Positions 11,430 through 24,312 of a stretch of DNA of 64,000 bases are shown piece by piece (positions within the stretch are counted from its first letter, which is position 1; each line of letters opens with the position of its first letter). The position numbers were made by a program, and so were the translations under genes. Location: assembly GCA_051453625.1 (NCBI GenBank), contig JBOZIK010000001.1, positions 285,974,336-286,038,335 of the forward strand, in the 5' to 3' direction. A model generated the notes under the pieces. It ran no database searches, was not told the DNA's origin, and saw only the letters and a list, made by a program, of their open reading frames with translations. Source of the stretch: Welwitschia mirabilis. Taxonomy: Eukaryota > Gnetophyta > Gnetopsida > Welwitschiales.

Positions 11430-14400
11430 TCTAATTAGGTAATGAATTAACATTTTAATTATGGATACTTTATGAGTTGAGATATTAGCTAGAACATAGA
11501 TGAGTATATCATTTGCATGTTATTTTATCATTCATTAAAGCTATGATAGTATAATATTAACATTAGTTGTAGAAGATCTTAAAGTTTCTATTTTATAGAA
11601 AATATGTCATTGCCATCATAGACATCTAAGTTTAGGACATCTTTAATTCTGTGTATGTCTTTTAAGTAGATGCCTTTGGAGATTCAAATGTCTTTAGAGA
11701 TTAAGTATCATCTTGTTAATTCTATTTGCTTTTAAAATAGATTTATTTGGTTTTGTATACATATCTTTATGCTTCAATAACTATTAAAATTTCTCATCAA
11801 TAGATATTATACTTAGTAAAATAATGTCTGAAAAAATTGTCAATTAAACTCTAAATAGATTTGTGAAAAAAAATTTATGAATTCAATGAAAAACTGATTC
11901 TTTATGTTTAATAAACATTTGCTTTTATCATTTTAGATATTTTTCAAGTAGTATATGGCTTGCATGTAGTGCATCAAAAATTCAAACATGTGATAAAAAC
12001 AAGGGTTTTTAACTCTTTTTAAATAAGAAAGTGATTAACATCCCTTATTTTAAGTCTTTTATTTAGCAAGTCTCCCTATCATAGTGCTCTATAGCCTAAT
12101 TTTTCTCATAACTCTTAGCATGGATGTCTTTGAATCAAAAGAAGTCTATACGACTAGAAAATTAGGAGAGGTATTCTTTGACAAGTGTTCTTTTTCTTTA
12201 GTTATTTCACATATTCTATTAGATTTTAATTCTTTTAATCTTTTATTTTTATAATGATGAGGAGAAATTACTCTAGTACTTCAAAAGAGAAGGAGCTTAC
12301 CATTAAAACATAAAGGTCTTAGCATAAACCGAATCTTCAACATGAATTAGTAGTAACATGGTTTAAAACATGGGTTGAGAACTATATTAGTGTATAAAGG
12401 ACCCTTAGCTTTCAAAAGCATAAGAAAGATTAGCTCTTTTCTTACTTCTTTCATCTTGGTTAGAAAATGATAGTTAAACTAAAATAGAGATTTTTAGATC
12501 TAGTTTTTCATGAGTTTTAAACCAACCTTCATAAAATATATGATACCACTAGAACATTTTAGACATAAGCAAGAGGTATTTCTCTTTTTATCACACCCAT
12601 TTTTGNNNNNNNNNNNNNNNNNNNNNNNNNNNNNNNNNNNNNNNNNNNNNNNNNNNNNNNNNNNNNNNNNNNNNNNNNNNNNNNNNNNNNNNNNNNNNNN
12701 NNNNNTTTGTTAATTTCTTATTTATCACAGATGATTAAAAGCTTTCTTAGTTTTATATGCATTCTTTCAAGGATATCTTCACATGTCATGTTATTACTAT
12801 TTTATAACATTTATTAAGTAATGTTGTTTTTATAAATTCAAAGATGAATTTTTCTGAAAATGTGGAATAAAAATACATAGTACCTGATGCATTAATTTTA
12901 ATTTTAATTACCTTTTCAAATATTCTAGTTTATAGATATAGGTATAGTTAGTGTAACCCCATGTAGACATTTGTAGAATACCTCCTTCTTACAGGAATCA
13001 AAATTGAGCTTGGCTTTATATTATGCATTAATATTATTACTCTCTTTCGTAAGTCTTAAACTTTAGATTATACTTATTTAATTAGCTTAATAATTAGTAA
13101 TACTAGTGTATTAATCTCATAAGTTAATCTTATTTAACTTAAAAATTTAGTTTTAGATTTTAATAAAAAACAACATGCTTTAGTGTAGATAGGTAAAGAT
13201 ACAAGTAGGAGGTCTTCTAAGACATAATTTTAGATATCTCATTCCACAACTATTCACAGTTCCTCATTAATGAAAAAAGGTCTCAAGGGGATTGCAAAAA
13301 TGATGGATAACATTGATAGAAATATTTTAAGATTAAAGAAGTACAGATACATATCCAGTAAGGGGGAGGCACCTATAGGTAGTTAGGAATTCATGGGGGC
13401 CTCCACTTGGTCTAATTCAAATGAGAAGTATGAGGAAGAGGCATTACCTAAACCTCCTATTACAGGTTATTACTTAGATTGAGTAGAATATTTAGATACT
13501 TCATAGTATATAAAGAAAAAGTTACACTTTTAGAAAGATCATCATGCTCCATCATAGGCTCTAGCACATTCTTAGGGGAAGTAGCAGGTAGACTCAAAGA
13601 GCTATGATGATGAGTTTCTTATCTTTTGAAAATCTTATTACAAGTTACACATTTGCTATCCCACATAGCCACCTTCATCACTTTATATACCTTCTTCATG
13701 TTGTCTTTTGTCATCATCATCATCATCTCTTACATTTTTCATTCATGCAATACTTCTTAGGACTGCTCTATTCTTAGTATTTGATTTTTCTAAGACTATC
13801 ACCACATGCTTCTTTGGCACATCCATCACCCTTATATGTACTCATGTATGAGGAGATAGACCTCTCAGTATAATGATAAGACATTATAGAAGCTATCACA
13901 TAAATAGCATATACCTCTATCTACATAATCTTTCTTGTATATCATCTAGACCTCTACCACCAAAGACAGTGATGATGATAGCAACAAAACTAAATATTGC
14001 ACTTAATATACTAGTAATTTAGCCTTCAATAACTAGTTATTTTTATGCTATTAAAAAAGGGAAAGAAGATGGAAAAATAATATCAGATCATATTGAACAT
14101 TCTATATATGTTTGAAGGATGTGAACTTGAGATGAATGGTTAGACTTCTTGTGAGTGACATCATTGTTAATACTCACTTTTACATGTTGGCATGCATATC
14201 ATGATTTTTTGATGATTTTTTATTATTATCTATTAGTAATTAAACTCCTTTTATATGTAATATAACTTGTGCTTTAACATGTATCTAGCAATTTAATATA
14301 GTATTACTACTTCTAGTTTACTGTCTTGTAATAATTATTAATGTCTTTTTAAATGATTTTATCTTTTTTAATTTTTAAATAACTAATATGATACACCATT

Positions 14401-14479
14401 TTTAATCTCAAATTAATGTTACCTCAAATAAATTCAAGATGATTGCACTAATGAGATTTATCAAGTTTTGAACATCATC
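11430..14479 (+). pseudogene. post-pol region of copia element, possible extra ORF
   Basis: About 3 kb between the pol end and the PPT, interrupted by 100 N at 12606-12705. Sireviruses often carry an additional ORF here, called env-like in some members. The best coding candidate is about 13195-13630 on the + strand: a stop-free stretch reading MKKGLKGIAKMMDNIDRNIL and onward, then an E/P-rich part after one stop. I see no signal peptide or transmembrane anchor and assign no function. The 13700-13730 stretch has a short run of TCATCA repeats. Confidence 0.45.
12606..12705. other. sequence gap (100 N, unknown size)
   Basis: Exactly 100 N, the usual placeholder for a gap of unknown size, inside the post-pol region of the copia element. 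Confidence 0.98.
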
Positions 14480-14493
14480 AAAAAGTAGGAGAT
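14480..14493 (+). other. copia polypurine tract
   Basis: AAAAAGTAGGAGAT directly abuts the 3' LTR. It is a purine-rich tract in the position where plus-strand synthesis is primed. Confidence 0.85.
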
Positions 14494-15882
14494 TATTAGT
14501 AAAATCCTAGTTTTGATGATTTCACTTATTAAATGTGATGTATCTAATGTACACAAAGGTTATTGAAGAATACTTGAATTACAAATCATGATCAAGGTAG
14601 CTAAAACTCAAACCTCAAAGCTCATAGATGCTTTAGCTCAAAGTTCATAAAGGATAGATAAAATTAACTAAAGATGTTTATAATTCTAAATATGTCTATG
14701 ATAAAGATGTCTACTTTCTTAAAAATTTCTATGCTAAATTTGAAGCTAACATAGGTGAAAGACATATATAATGATAAATATGTCTATACTAAACCAAGAA
14801 GCTAAGATAGGTAAAATATTTCTAGCAAGTTAAATACATCTATACTACTTCAACTATTTGAAAACATTTATTGAATTGAATGTATTTGTGTTAAACTAAA
14901 ATAGGTAATAGAGGTCAATTATATTATGATAAATCCTCTATATTCTAGTAGATTAGATATATTTTACATGGTTAATTTTTAATACCTAAGGATTAGAAAT
15001 ACAATAGTTCAAGACTTATTGAAATTTAGGAATTTTGATTGAAGATGGCATTAGGACAAAATGTCTACTTGATAAAGACATCTATTACATTAAAGACACT
15101 TATCTTGAAAATTTAATCAAAATTAAATAGTTATTAAATAATTTAATCTTAACCATTTATAGCCATTTCATGATATTTAAACATTTCCAAATGGCTATCT
15201 CAATAGAATAAATGCTTGAAAGACATCTCAAGCATAAAAGGAAAAGAGTGTAAAGGGAAAAAGGTTACTCATTTTAAGTGATTGGTACTCTAAATAAAGA
15301 ATTATATATCCTTAATGAAGAAAACCATTTATTGAATAAATTACTTAATCCTTAACTCTTGGATATTCATGGGTGATTAGTAGAAGAAGAACTCAAATAT
15401 TCCATCAAAGTGACATCATTTAGGCTACTTATTTCTTAATTAGTACTATTTATTAGCACTTCATTATAGGATTATTTAATTATTAAATTCATTCTTTCTA
15501 TTTCATAAATTATTATCATCTCTAAAATCCCTTGCTTAGGGATTTCAAAGTATAAGATAACCCTTACATGGGTGTGATTCCTTGAGTGCTTGAGAGTACA
15601 ACTTGATTTTGGTCCATTATAATTCCTAAGGGGAATATAGTATTATCTTATGATGAGAATATTATTTATAGATAAGGTTGTTGGTGCCATAAAATCATAA
15701 TTCTTGTAAGTTAAGGATATCTGAAAGTATGAAGAAAATGTACCCTCTATGTGAGGATGTACCCACATTAAGGAATCACGTTAAATTGATAAGGTCTATA
15801 TTGTGCATTTTTAATTGATTTTAGTTGGGCTTTTTACTCAGTAAAACTTATTCACCCTTCTATTTGAATTCAATGATCCTCA
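14494..15882 (+). repeat. copia 3' LTR
   Basis: Starts TATTAGTAAA (the 5' LTR has TGTTGGTAAA, so two G-to-A changes, one of them in the terminal TG) and ends TCCTCA; 1389 bp. It is colinear with 5190-6567. The relation of CA and TG at matching motif positions between the LTRs shows independent decay of ancestral CpG sites. Confidence 0.92.
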
Positions 15883-15887
15883 TAAGA
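15883..15887. repeat. right target-site duplication of copia element
   Basis: TAAGA, pairing with TAAAA at 5185-5189. Confidence 0.7.
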
Positions 15888-18800
15888 CATTTCATGATAG
15901 CCACTAGTAAATGATTAAAGATGGATATAGTAATTAGAATCTAGAAAAATTCATGCACCACTTAGTAAACTTATTTGTGCATTTGATCATTTTACATTTA
16001 ACCCCTATTAACAACCCAAAGCTAGAGGGCTTATTCTTAATCTAGCTAATTTATTCTAATTGGTTCTTTGCATTTTACATTTTAAGTTAAAATTTTGTAT
16101 TTACCTCGTAAGAAAGAATTCTCTTTCTCTTAAGGGTTGACTAGAATTCATTTCAAAATGAAATGATGCATGATCATAATTCCATCAAAAAGGCCAAATA
16201 TTTAGTCTTAATTACTCTTAGCAAGTGATGGCAATGATGTTTAAAACGTCAAATTATCCTTAATAAAGTATGTTGTACTAATTTTAATAGATTCTTCCTA
16301 AAAAACCCAAACCTCTATGACTAGTCATAAATAGTAACAAGGTTGCAATGAATTATTTAAAAAGATCATTTATCAGAGGGTAGTTATGATGTACTTGGAA
16401 CTATTTATTATGTACTAACAACCATGTTTTAGAGGTTAGTTATGATCTGCTTGCTAGTTCCATGATAAGTGATTAGTTTAGGAAACTCTAAGAAATAGCT
16501 AAATAACTTAAATAGTGATATACCAAAAAAAAAATAAAGCAAGCTATTATAAATTATAACAATTAACATGAAAGATATAATAAAAACCTATATGAACTTG
16601 TCAAATATTCACAAGTTATATCTATTTGATTAGGAATTATAATGCTAAGATAAAATTAATAGTGCATGAAATTAATAAATGATCTAATTATGCATTCATC
16701 TACTTTCTCAATGTTCATAAAGTTGGCTCTTGAGATATTCATTTCAAGTCAATAACTAAAAGTGAAAAATTTATGTACTAATTTAGAGCATAATCATATG
16801 GCTAGGTTATTTCCTCCTCATATGTTCCCTTTAAGGTGCTTAATAATGATAAAATATTATCAAAATTATAGATTCTATCTTTTGATAATGAATTTTAGAA
16901 GTGTAATGCAAAACATTATAGTATAATATTTTGGAAGTGATATGGAAAAAAAACTACTACATGAAAGGGTATGTATCTTTTCAAAAGTACAAAGCATCTA
17001 ATAGATGAAGATATTTTTATGTATTTGTGTTACTATCTAGGATTAAATTTATTCTTTATATTTTTTAATGGTTTCTTTTTATTTTTTGAATTCTTATTTG
17101 ACGATTATTTTCTTGTTTTCTTTGTTTCCATTAAAATATGATTTTCATATAGTAAGTTCATCTATAAATTCTTATAGATTTAAAGGAGAAATATTTCATG
17201 TAGTAATGGTTATGAGAAATGAAAAATAATGTAGGAAAAATTAGAATATGAAAAAATAATGGTATATGTTCATGGTTTAATTAGCTATACTTATATCGTT
17301 TTCTATGTTATGAGTTAATGCAAGATCATGCTAAGAATAAAAATATTACAAAGACAAACCTAATTGTTATCAAAATATAATTAGGACTTTCATTTATAGT
17401 ATATTTCTAGTGTTATTCTTTCTAATGGATAAATTTAATTTTAAAAAAAAGTAGTAAAGTAAATACAAAATGAATTTCTCAAAATATCACAGAGAGATTT
17501 AATAATATAAAAAGAGTATTATGACTAATAAATAGAGCTAGGAGTGAAGTATAGCTGTAAGAATCTAACATGACCATAACAATAATGGCATAAGTCTTTA
17601 TTATAACAAATTTTTGCTATGATTAATTTAAATAAAGCATGTCAAGAAATCATTTGAACTTATGCATAGTGACATAATCTCATTATGACAAAAGTGTTGG
17701 TGAAGTTTACAAGTCATCTTAGCCTTTATAGCCTATTTTACAAGCATGAAAAGTAGGAGAACATCATAAAGATCATCAAATAATAGTTAACTATGAGCTA
17801 AACTATGCACAAGAAGAATCACTTAGAAATTCATAAATATTAACATGCCTCAACTTAAATCAAGAATTATAAGTGTGAAAAACAATTTAAATTTTAATAT
17901 TGAAAAAGTAAATTGAAGAAACTGTAGCACTTTATTAAAATGATAAATAAAATCTACACAATGATGAAAGATTCAAGCCAAATCTTGAAATGTTATACTA
18001 GGCTTAAGATCTAACTTATGTCTTAAAAAAATAATAATAATGATTTGAAAAACAAATGCATTCAAAGCTCCTCTCAATTTTAAACTATTATTAGCTAATA
18101 AGATGTGGTCAAAGCTTTTAAAATAAGGTGAAAGTGCTTTTCTATAGTTTGAAAATGAGGGCTAGGATTAGGGTTTGAAATTAGCATAATTTTTGGTAAC
18201 TTTATATGAATATACCAATTACCTTAATGAACTTGCCATCTTCCATAGTTCCTTGAATATGAAAATGAACTAAAGATCTGCAACTTCACTAGCACCACCA
18301 TTAAGATGCTACTAGTGTTGTTAACTTTATAAGGATTTTTCTTTTGATCTTTTATCTTCTGATTTGGCGTCCTGTCAATGATATAAAAAGATTATAGATA
18401 AAGGTAGAAAGTTAGTTTTTCATGAGTAAACAAAAGAAAGACTTAATTTTAAAATGAAAAGATCATGTTTTAAGCCTTTACAGAAGTACATGTATACATA
18501 ACATAGCAATTGAACTTAAGAAAATAAAATCGAGTATAAATAGTTCAAATTAAAGTATAAAGAAATTTCCTAGGTTAAATTGCATATTAAATGAAAGCAC
18601 ATAAGTATTGAACTAATAGAACACTTGGTATGAATTCATATAGAATTATTAATATTATCTTATTAGGTTATCACTTTACATGGTAAAACAACTATTTATC
18701 TTAAGTGATGTATAAGTAATTAACACACATGACTTATAATACCATGAACAACTACATATGTGAAAGTATAATTTAAGAAGATTTAAAAAGAAAAAATAAT

Positions 18801-21210
18801 AAAATACAAAGAAATAATAATTTATGAACACTCACTATGATTATAAAGATTAATTTAAACAAATGAGTAATAAAATTTAAATATTCAAATCTAGCAAAGT
18901 TAGGTTCATACAAAAAATAACCTTTCTTGAAAATTTTATTACTTGAAATTATATAATATAGATAAAAATTAATAATTTAAACATCTCTTTCCATTCTATA
19001 CAAAACGTACAACAAATTAGAATCAAAAGATATCAGTTGAAAAATAAGATTCTTCAAATTGACATAGTAAACTATTTGATTTAAATACGATTTTCACTAA
19101 ATTCTATATATTTGACTTAGAAGATAAATCTTAACTTATCATAAAATTAATTGTAAAAATAATTAAGATAATAAACTAGGTTATAAATCTATAAGTAATT
19201 AATAAAAACTAGCATATGAATGTTTATTAAATTAAAATAACATAGTTAATTTCAAGCTCATTTAATTGATAGAAAATGATAAAATGAAGAAGAGAGAAGA
19301 AAAGGGAGAAAAGAAATTTAGAAGAATGGACTTAAGGACTATTAAAGCCTTTAAAATACTTAGATTATGTTCTAAAATAAGTTTCTATAATTGAATACTC
19401 AAGATCAAGTAGAATTATTTGAAAATAATAGAAACATTTCATCTAGAAAAAACTGCAAAGATTATAGTCAATTCTAATTTGATAAAGAATATTAAAAAAA
19501 ATAAAAAAGTGGAGAAAAAATGGATTGTATGTTCTAAAATTACTACAAAATAGAATCTTCATTTTATCAAAATACATCAATAATGATAAAAACATCTTCT
19601 ATGTAAAAACAAAAAAATTAAGGTTTCACATTCAAAAAAAATAAACTACAATTTGATGATAAATTAATGAAAAGGGGTTTTAGAGGCCTAATTTGATTAC
19701 TTATTTATTAATTATAAAAGTGGCTAAATTATAAAAGAAAGCTATAAATAAAATTTCATAACTATTGGAGTTGGGGGAAAAATAATAGTATGTTTAAATA
19801 AGCATTAAAATTTACTATTCTACTTCAATTTTAAGAAGAGAAAACATAAGAGAGAAGAATCAATGCAAAAATGGAAATCTTTTAATTTTTAAAAAATGTA
19901 AATAATATATTTACAAACTAAAATACTACTATTAGAAAGGAAAAATATAAATTCATCATTATTTACTTAGAAAAAAAGGTGTAATCATAAAAAAATGTAC
20001 TAGAAGAAATCATAACAATAAAGGAAAGAAGAGAAAAGAGTGATAAAACATATGATTTATTTAACATAGAGTGACCAACCATGAAAAATTAAAGTATACT
20101 ATGATATGTATTAAATGCATAACCATGTAATTAATACTAATTATGAATATACTATAATAAGTATTATAAAATTAAAAGAAAAGTAGTATGAAAATGCATA
20201 AATAAAATAATAAAAAGCATAGAAACATAAGAAAAAATCAAATTTATTGGTTTTAGTTAAAATCATATCCATTTTCATTAATCTTTAATCTAATTACTTA
20301 TAATATTTAATGCTTTATCATCCTCCTGCATCACTCATTTAGATGCACTTCATCACCCCTGCACTGCCCTCTAGATGGATGAAAATAGAGGAAAAGTAAT
20401 GGAAAATGAAATGTAAAAGGATGTAGAACTCTAAAAATGAATGTATTAATTAATAAAAAATAAAAATGAATAATGTAAAAGGCTTACAAAGCTAATATAG
20501 AGATAATATCAGCTTTTAAGTAAAGAAATACAAGAGTAATAAAGTATAATATCTCTTTCTAATGCATGCAAATGATTAAATTTAACTTAAGAGCATCCAA
20601 ATGGAAAAAATTTAGTATAGAAATGTTACTATATAAGTTTGAATACTAAGAGGAGGATTGAAGGTTGAAAATATTTATAGGCATAGTTAGGTCAGTTTTA
20701 GACTGAAGAGTTATCATTACCATTATTTTTCCACATGTGACTTATGTGTTACATGTAAAAACTATCTCACAATAATGCAGCATCATTTTACTCATGGAAG
20801 TTGTGTTGCAATTCCATAGGTAGTTTAAAAAATAACTACCCCAACTTTTAAAAATTACTTTTATCAAATTTTATTTTCTATGACTTATATTACATTAAAA
20901 CATCAAATTTAATTGAAAAGTAACTAGAAATGTGTAAATTATAGCTCTTAGAATGTAAATTTCTAAAGTACTCATGTCTGAATGTCATGCATCTAGTATC
21001 AAAATGAGTTAAAATTATCATGTTAGTAAGTGAATAAGATATGATGATGAAAAAGAAACTATAAATCATCTATAAAGCTATTAAGTTAAAGTAAGTTTCT
21101 GTTCTCTACATTTTCACCCTTGATCTTGACCTCTTGATCACAATCATCAAAAATATCCTTAAACTAGATCATAATGCATTATTTTTATCTAATTTTATAT
21201 TTGATGTCAT
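15888..21210. other. AT-rich intergenic DNA, nothing recognised
   Basis: 5.3 kb without recognisable coding remains. At 18364-18380, TGGCGTCCTGTCAATGA is weakly similar to the TGGCGCC-type PBS of Tat/Athila gypsy elements. No LTR pair was found to support it. A run of C-rich text at 20323-20385 (CATCCTCCTGCATCAC, CCTCTAGATGGATG) stands out from the AT-rich surroundings but has no assigned role. Confidence 0.5.
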
Positions 21211-21360
21211 TGTTATTAGGCCCATTACCATTACACCAAAAATCCATGACTTAGATAAAAACTAAAACCCATCATATTTACCCACTTATTGGGCTAGGCA
21301 TGAGGAGTGCATACCCAATAATCTAATCCTCAATCCATATGTCAAGTGCTTACATGAACC
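21211..21360 (-). repeat. LTR end fragment of a collapsed retroelement
   Basis: About 150 bp (starting TGTTATTAGGCCC) that recurs head to tail at about 21421-21570 with a 210-bp offset. Shared blocks include GGTTAGGCATGAG-type and GCATACCCAATAATCT. It is followed at once by about 60 bp of leader and a PBS in reverse orientation, so I read it as the outer end of a minus-strand 3' LTR whose remainder and internal region were deleted. Confidence 0.65.
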
Positions 21361-21404
21361 TAAAAGCTACTAAAAATACTCACAAACTCAAGACTAGCTA
21401 ACAA

Positions 21405-21421
21405 CCATGGCTCTGATACTA
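21405..21421 (-). other. reverse-oriented PBS of collapsed element
   Basis: CCATGGCTCTGATACTA is the reverse complement of a TGGTATCAGAGCC-type iMet PBS followed by ATGG, with one C-to-T change. It marks the element as minus strand. Confidence 0.75.
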
Positions 21422-22243
21422 ATTATAGGGCTTGTTACCATTAAACCAAAAGCCATGACTTAGGTAAAAACTAGAATCCTTTATAATTACCCACTTGTCA
21501 GGTTAGGCATGAGAACTGCATACCCAATAATCTCCCCCTTGATCCAGATGCCCAGTGCTCACATGACCCTTTTTCTACTTTAGGCCTCAAAGTTCTCATT
21601 TTAATATTTTTTACTACCACTAAGATCTACACCAAAGGTCGATTCACCCCATCTTATGCCCAAGGCTTATTTGTGATCCCTATGCCTTCCTACTCATCTA
21701 GGCATCACATTCATCCTAACGACTAACTGTAGGTTACACACTTAAGAACCATCCATTTTTTGGGCTAGTTGATTTGATTTCAAGGTGGATGGGCTATTAA
21801 GAAGAAAAGATAACTCTTCCTAGGGCCCTCACTAGTGTCTCCAGATTTCTTAACGTCAGTGTTTCAATTCAGAACTGTTAATCCAATTCCCTTTAGAGCA
21901 CTCGCCAAGATGCATCGATGCATCCTAGAGATGGGTTGTCATCTAAAAATTACAAAAGTACACTTAAATGTAATATTATAGTTTTAAAAATAATACAAAA
22001 TCATAACTATTGATATATTATATCATTAAAAATTTAGGCTTCATTAGTGACTTTAATAGCATAAATGAAGATAAAATGTGAAAACCATAAAATCTATAAC
22101 TTGATCATACTAAATTATCCTTAATTACTTGAAATAAATGTTAATTTTTACATATTATTAAAATTCCTAATCAACCTTTTACTATTTTCTTTACAAAAAT
22201 GTATGAAAGTTGCATAACATGGAGAATTTCAAGTTGAAAACAT
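21422..22243 (-). repeat. LTR of collapsed element, running into a gap
   Basis: From the PBS the LTR end repeats the 21211-21360 sequence and continues into a less AT-rich tract (about 21560-21950) unlike its surroundings. No second end could be found: the sequence grades into AT-rich DNA and then a gap. Family unknown. Confidence 0.5.
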
Positions 22244-23071
22244 NNNNNNNNNNNNNNNNNNNNNNNNNNNNNNNNNNNNNNNNNNNNNNNNNNNNNNNNN
22301 NNNNNNNNNNNNNNNNNNNNNNNNNNNNNNNNNNNNNNNNNNNNNNNNNNNNNNNNNNNNNNNNNNNNNNNNNNNNNNNNNNNNNNNNNNNNNNNNNNNN
22401 NNNNNNNNNNNNNNNNNNNNNNNNNNNNNNNNNNNNNNNNNNNNNNNNNNNNNNNNNNNNNNNNNNNNNNNNNNNNNNNNNNNNNNNNNNNNNNNNNNNN
22501 NNNNNNNNNNNNNNNNNNNNNNNNNNNNNNNNNNNNNNNNNNNNNNNNNNNNNNNNNNNNNNNNNNNNNNNNNNNNNNNNNNNNNNNNNNNNNNNNNNNN
22601 NNNNNNNNNNNNNNNNNNNNNNNNNNNNNNNNNNNNNNNNNNNNNNNNNNNNNNNNNNNNNNNNNNNNNNNNNNNNNNNNNNNNNNNNNNNNNNNNNNNN
22701 NNNNNNNNNNNNNNNNNNNNNNNNNNNNNNNNNNNNNNNNNNNNNNNNNNNNNNNNNNNNNNNNNNNNNNNNNNNNNNNNNNNNNNNNNNNNNNNNNNNN
22801 NNNNNNNNNNNNNNNNNNNNNNNNNNNNNNNNNNNNNNNNNNNNNNNNNNNNNNNNNNNNNNNNNNNNNNNNNNNNNNNNNNNNNNNNNNNNNNNNNNNN
22901 NNNNNNNNNNNNNNNNNNNNNNNNNNNNNNNNNNNNNNNNNNNNNNNNNNNNNNNNNNNNNNNNNNNNNNNNNNNNNNNNNNNNNNNNNNNNNNNNNNNN
23001 NNNNNNNNNNNNNNNNNNNNNNNNNNNNNNNNNNNNNNNNNNNNNNNNNNNNNNNNNNNNNNNNNNNNNNN
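22244..23071. other. sequence gap (828 N)
   Basis: A sized run of N. The flanks show no duplication. Confidence 0.98.
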
Positions 23072-23488
23072 AACAAAATACAAAGTAAATCTAAAAATTC
23101 ATGAAAATAAAGTACAAAAAGAAGTGCATAAAAACTTTTATCTAGTGGATCATCCATGAGAAATAACTCTTTCAAGCTTCTTTTCTAAATCTTCTTGATT
23201 TTTTGATACTTATTTTTACAACTTGAAAATTCTTTTCATTTTATACAAATCTATTCTATACAATTTTTTTAGTTTTTGATACTTATTCAAAAAATGTACT
23301 ACTTGAAGTGGAATAAGAATCATAATGAGGAGGAGAAGAAAAAAGAGAATAATGTAGTTAAGAGGATTCTCCAATTGGTTCTTTATCCTTCCTTCTAGTA
23401 ATTAGAGGTGAACTCAGAAAGCAAGTAATTAAGAATGAGTTGCAGAATGGACTTTATGTTCTTCTTATTCTTTTTCTTATTCTTCTTC
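23072..23488. other. AT-rich intergenic DNA, nothing recognised
   Basis: Contains a purine-rich (23326-23350) and a pyrimidine-rich (23461-23488) tract next to the GypB LTR start. Neither is in the orientation of a PPT for that LTR. Confidence 0.5.
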
Positions 23489-24072
23489 TATCGCGTCCAA
23501 ATTTTCAAGGTTAAAATATTTAGTTCAAATAGCTAAATGCAAAGTAAATAATAATAATTTTTATCTTATAAAGCTTGTGAAGTTGATTTTATTATTAGAT
23601 TCTTTAGTAATTTTTCACATTATTAATGAAAACTTATTATGCTAAAATAAATGTTATTTTCCTTATGACTACTATAATTAATAATATTATTAAGTTTAAT
23701 ATACCATGATTAGTATATCTAATTATTTTCTTAATTTCTAATTTTAATGCAAAAAAATATTCTTATAATGGTTATAATTATTACTATGTACTATGTTGGA
23801 TTATTTTGATATTTTATCTTAGCAGTGCATTCTAAAATAATATCCATATTTATGATGTTGCATGTTCTTATTACTGGTTAACATGTAATTATTTTGGTAA
23901 TTGGTTATTTCTAAAGCATTATTTATTTATTTATTATTATAAATGAAAATGAGCCTAGTGACCTGAAAAGTAGTGGTTGAAGGTTTAGGAATCATAATCA
24001 CTTCCTAAGAATAGTAGTGACTCATATCTATCCCTTGAAATTCTCAATATCATTTAAATTCCTTCATTTCAT

Positions 24073-24080
24073 TATAAATA
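24073..24080 (+). promoter_or_regulatory. TATA box of GypB 5' LTR
   Basis: TATAAATA, conserved at the matching place in the 3' LTR (63415-63422) and corresponding to TATATATAGG in the GypA LTRs. Confidence 0.6.
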
Positions 24081-24243
24081 GGATTACTTTTCTATTACTC
24101 TTATTTTTTCAAAGATCTTCTAGTCTTTAAATGTGGGAGAACTTCTACCTTAGAGATTTGGAAACTTTAGAGTGTTTGAAATATTTGAGTCTTTAGATCT
24201 TTGACATAGCAATCTTAAAGCTTATATAGTTGAATGTCAAATC

Positions 24244-24312
24244 ATGGATATGATTCTAGGATTTATTTTTTGTTTCTTATATGGTTTTAGGCTTATTTTA
24301 TTTCTTATATAA
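24244..24312 (+). other. short ORF downstream of GypB TATA box
   Basis: A 22-codon hydrophobic frame (MDMILGF...) whose ATG lies about 170 nt after the TATA box. That is the same position as the longer conserved ORF in the GypA LTRs and the 31-codon frame in the GypB 3' LTR at 63593. Probably a decayed copy of that ORF. Confidence 0.3.

Larger units (their letters stand above)
5190..15882 (+). mobile_element. complete, decayed Ty1/copia element (Sirevirus-like)
   Basis: An LTR retrotransposon of about 10.7 kb with all landmarks in order: 5' LTR, iMet-type PBS, gag with a zinc knuckle, protease, integrase, reverse transcriptase, RNase H, a long post-pol region, PPT and 3' LTR. The domain order PR-INT-RT-RH defines Ty1/copia. 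The large gag with a downstream coiled-coil-like extension, the long 3' region after pol and the pol wording (for example DQKLYKGMIGSLLYL) point to the Sirevirus/SIRE-Maximus lineage. Flanking 5-mers TAAAA (5185-5189) and TAAGA (15883-15887) are a TSD with one G-to-A change. Many stops and frameshifts make it non-functional. The LTRs differ at roughly one base in five over the first 100 bases I compared, so the insertion is old. Confidence 0.92.

Noticed and set aside
16106-16123. Near-palindrome AGAAAGAATTCTCTTTCT as a regulatory site
   Set aside because: Single short palindrome in AT-rich DNA; chance is sufficient.
18364-18380. PBS of a Tat/Athila-type element
   Set aside because: Only a loose match and no LTR pair or pol remains nearby.
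22171-23175. Open frames of up to 334 codons spanning the gap at 22244-23071
   Set aside because: Artefact of N bases.
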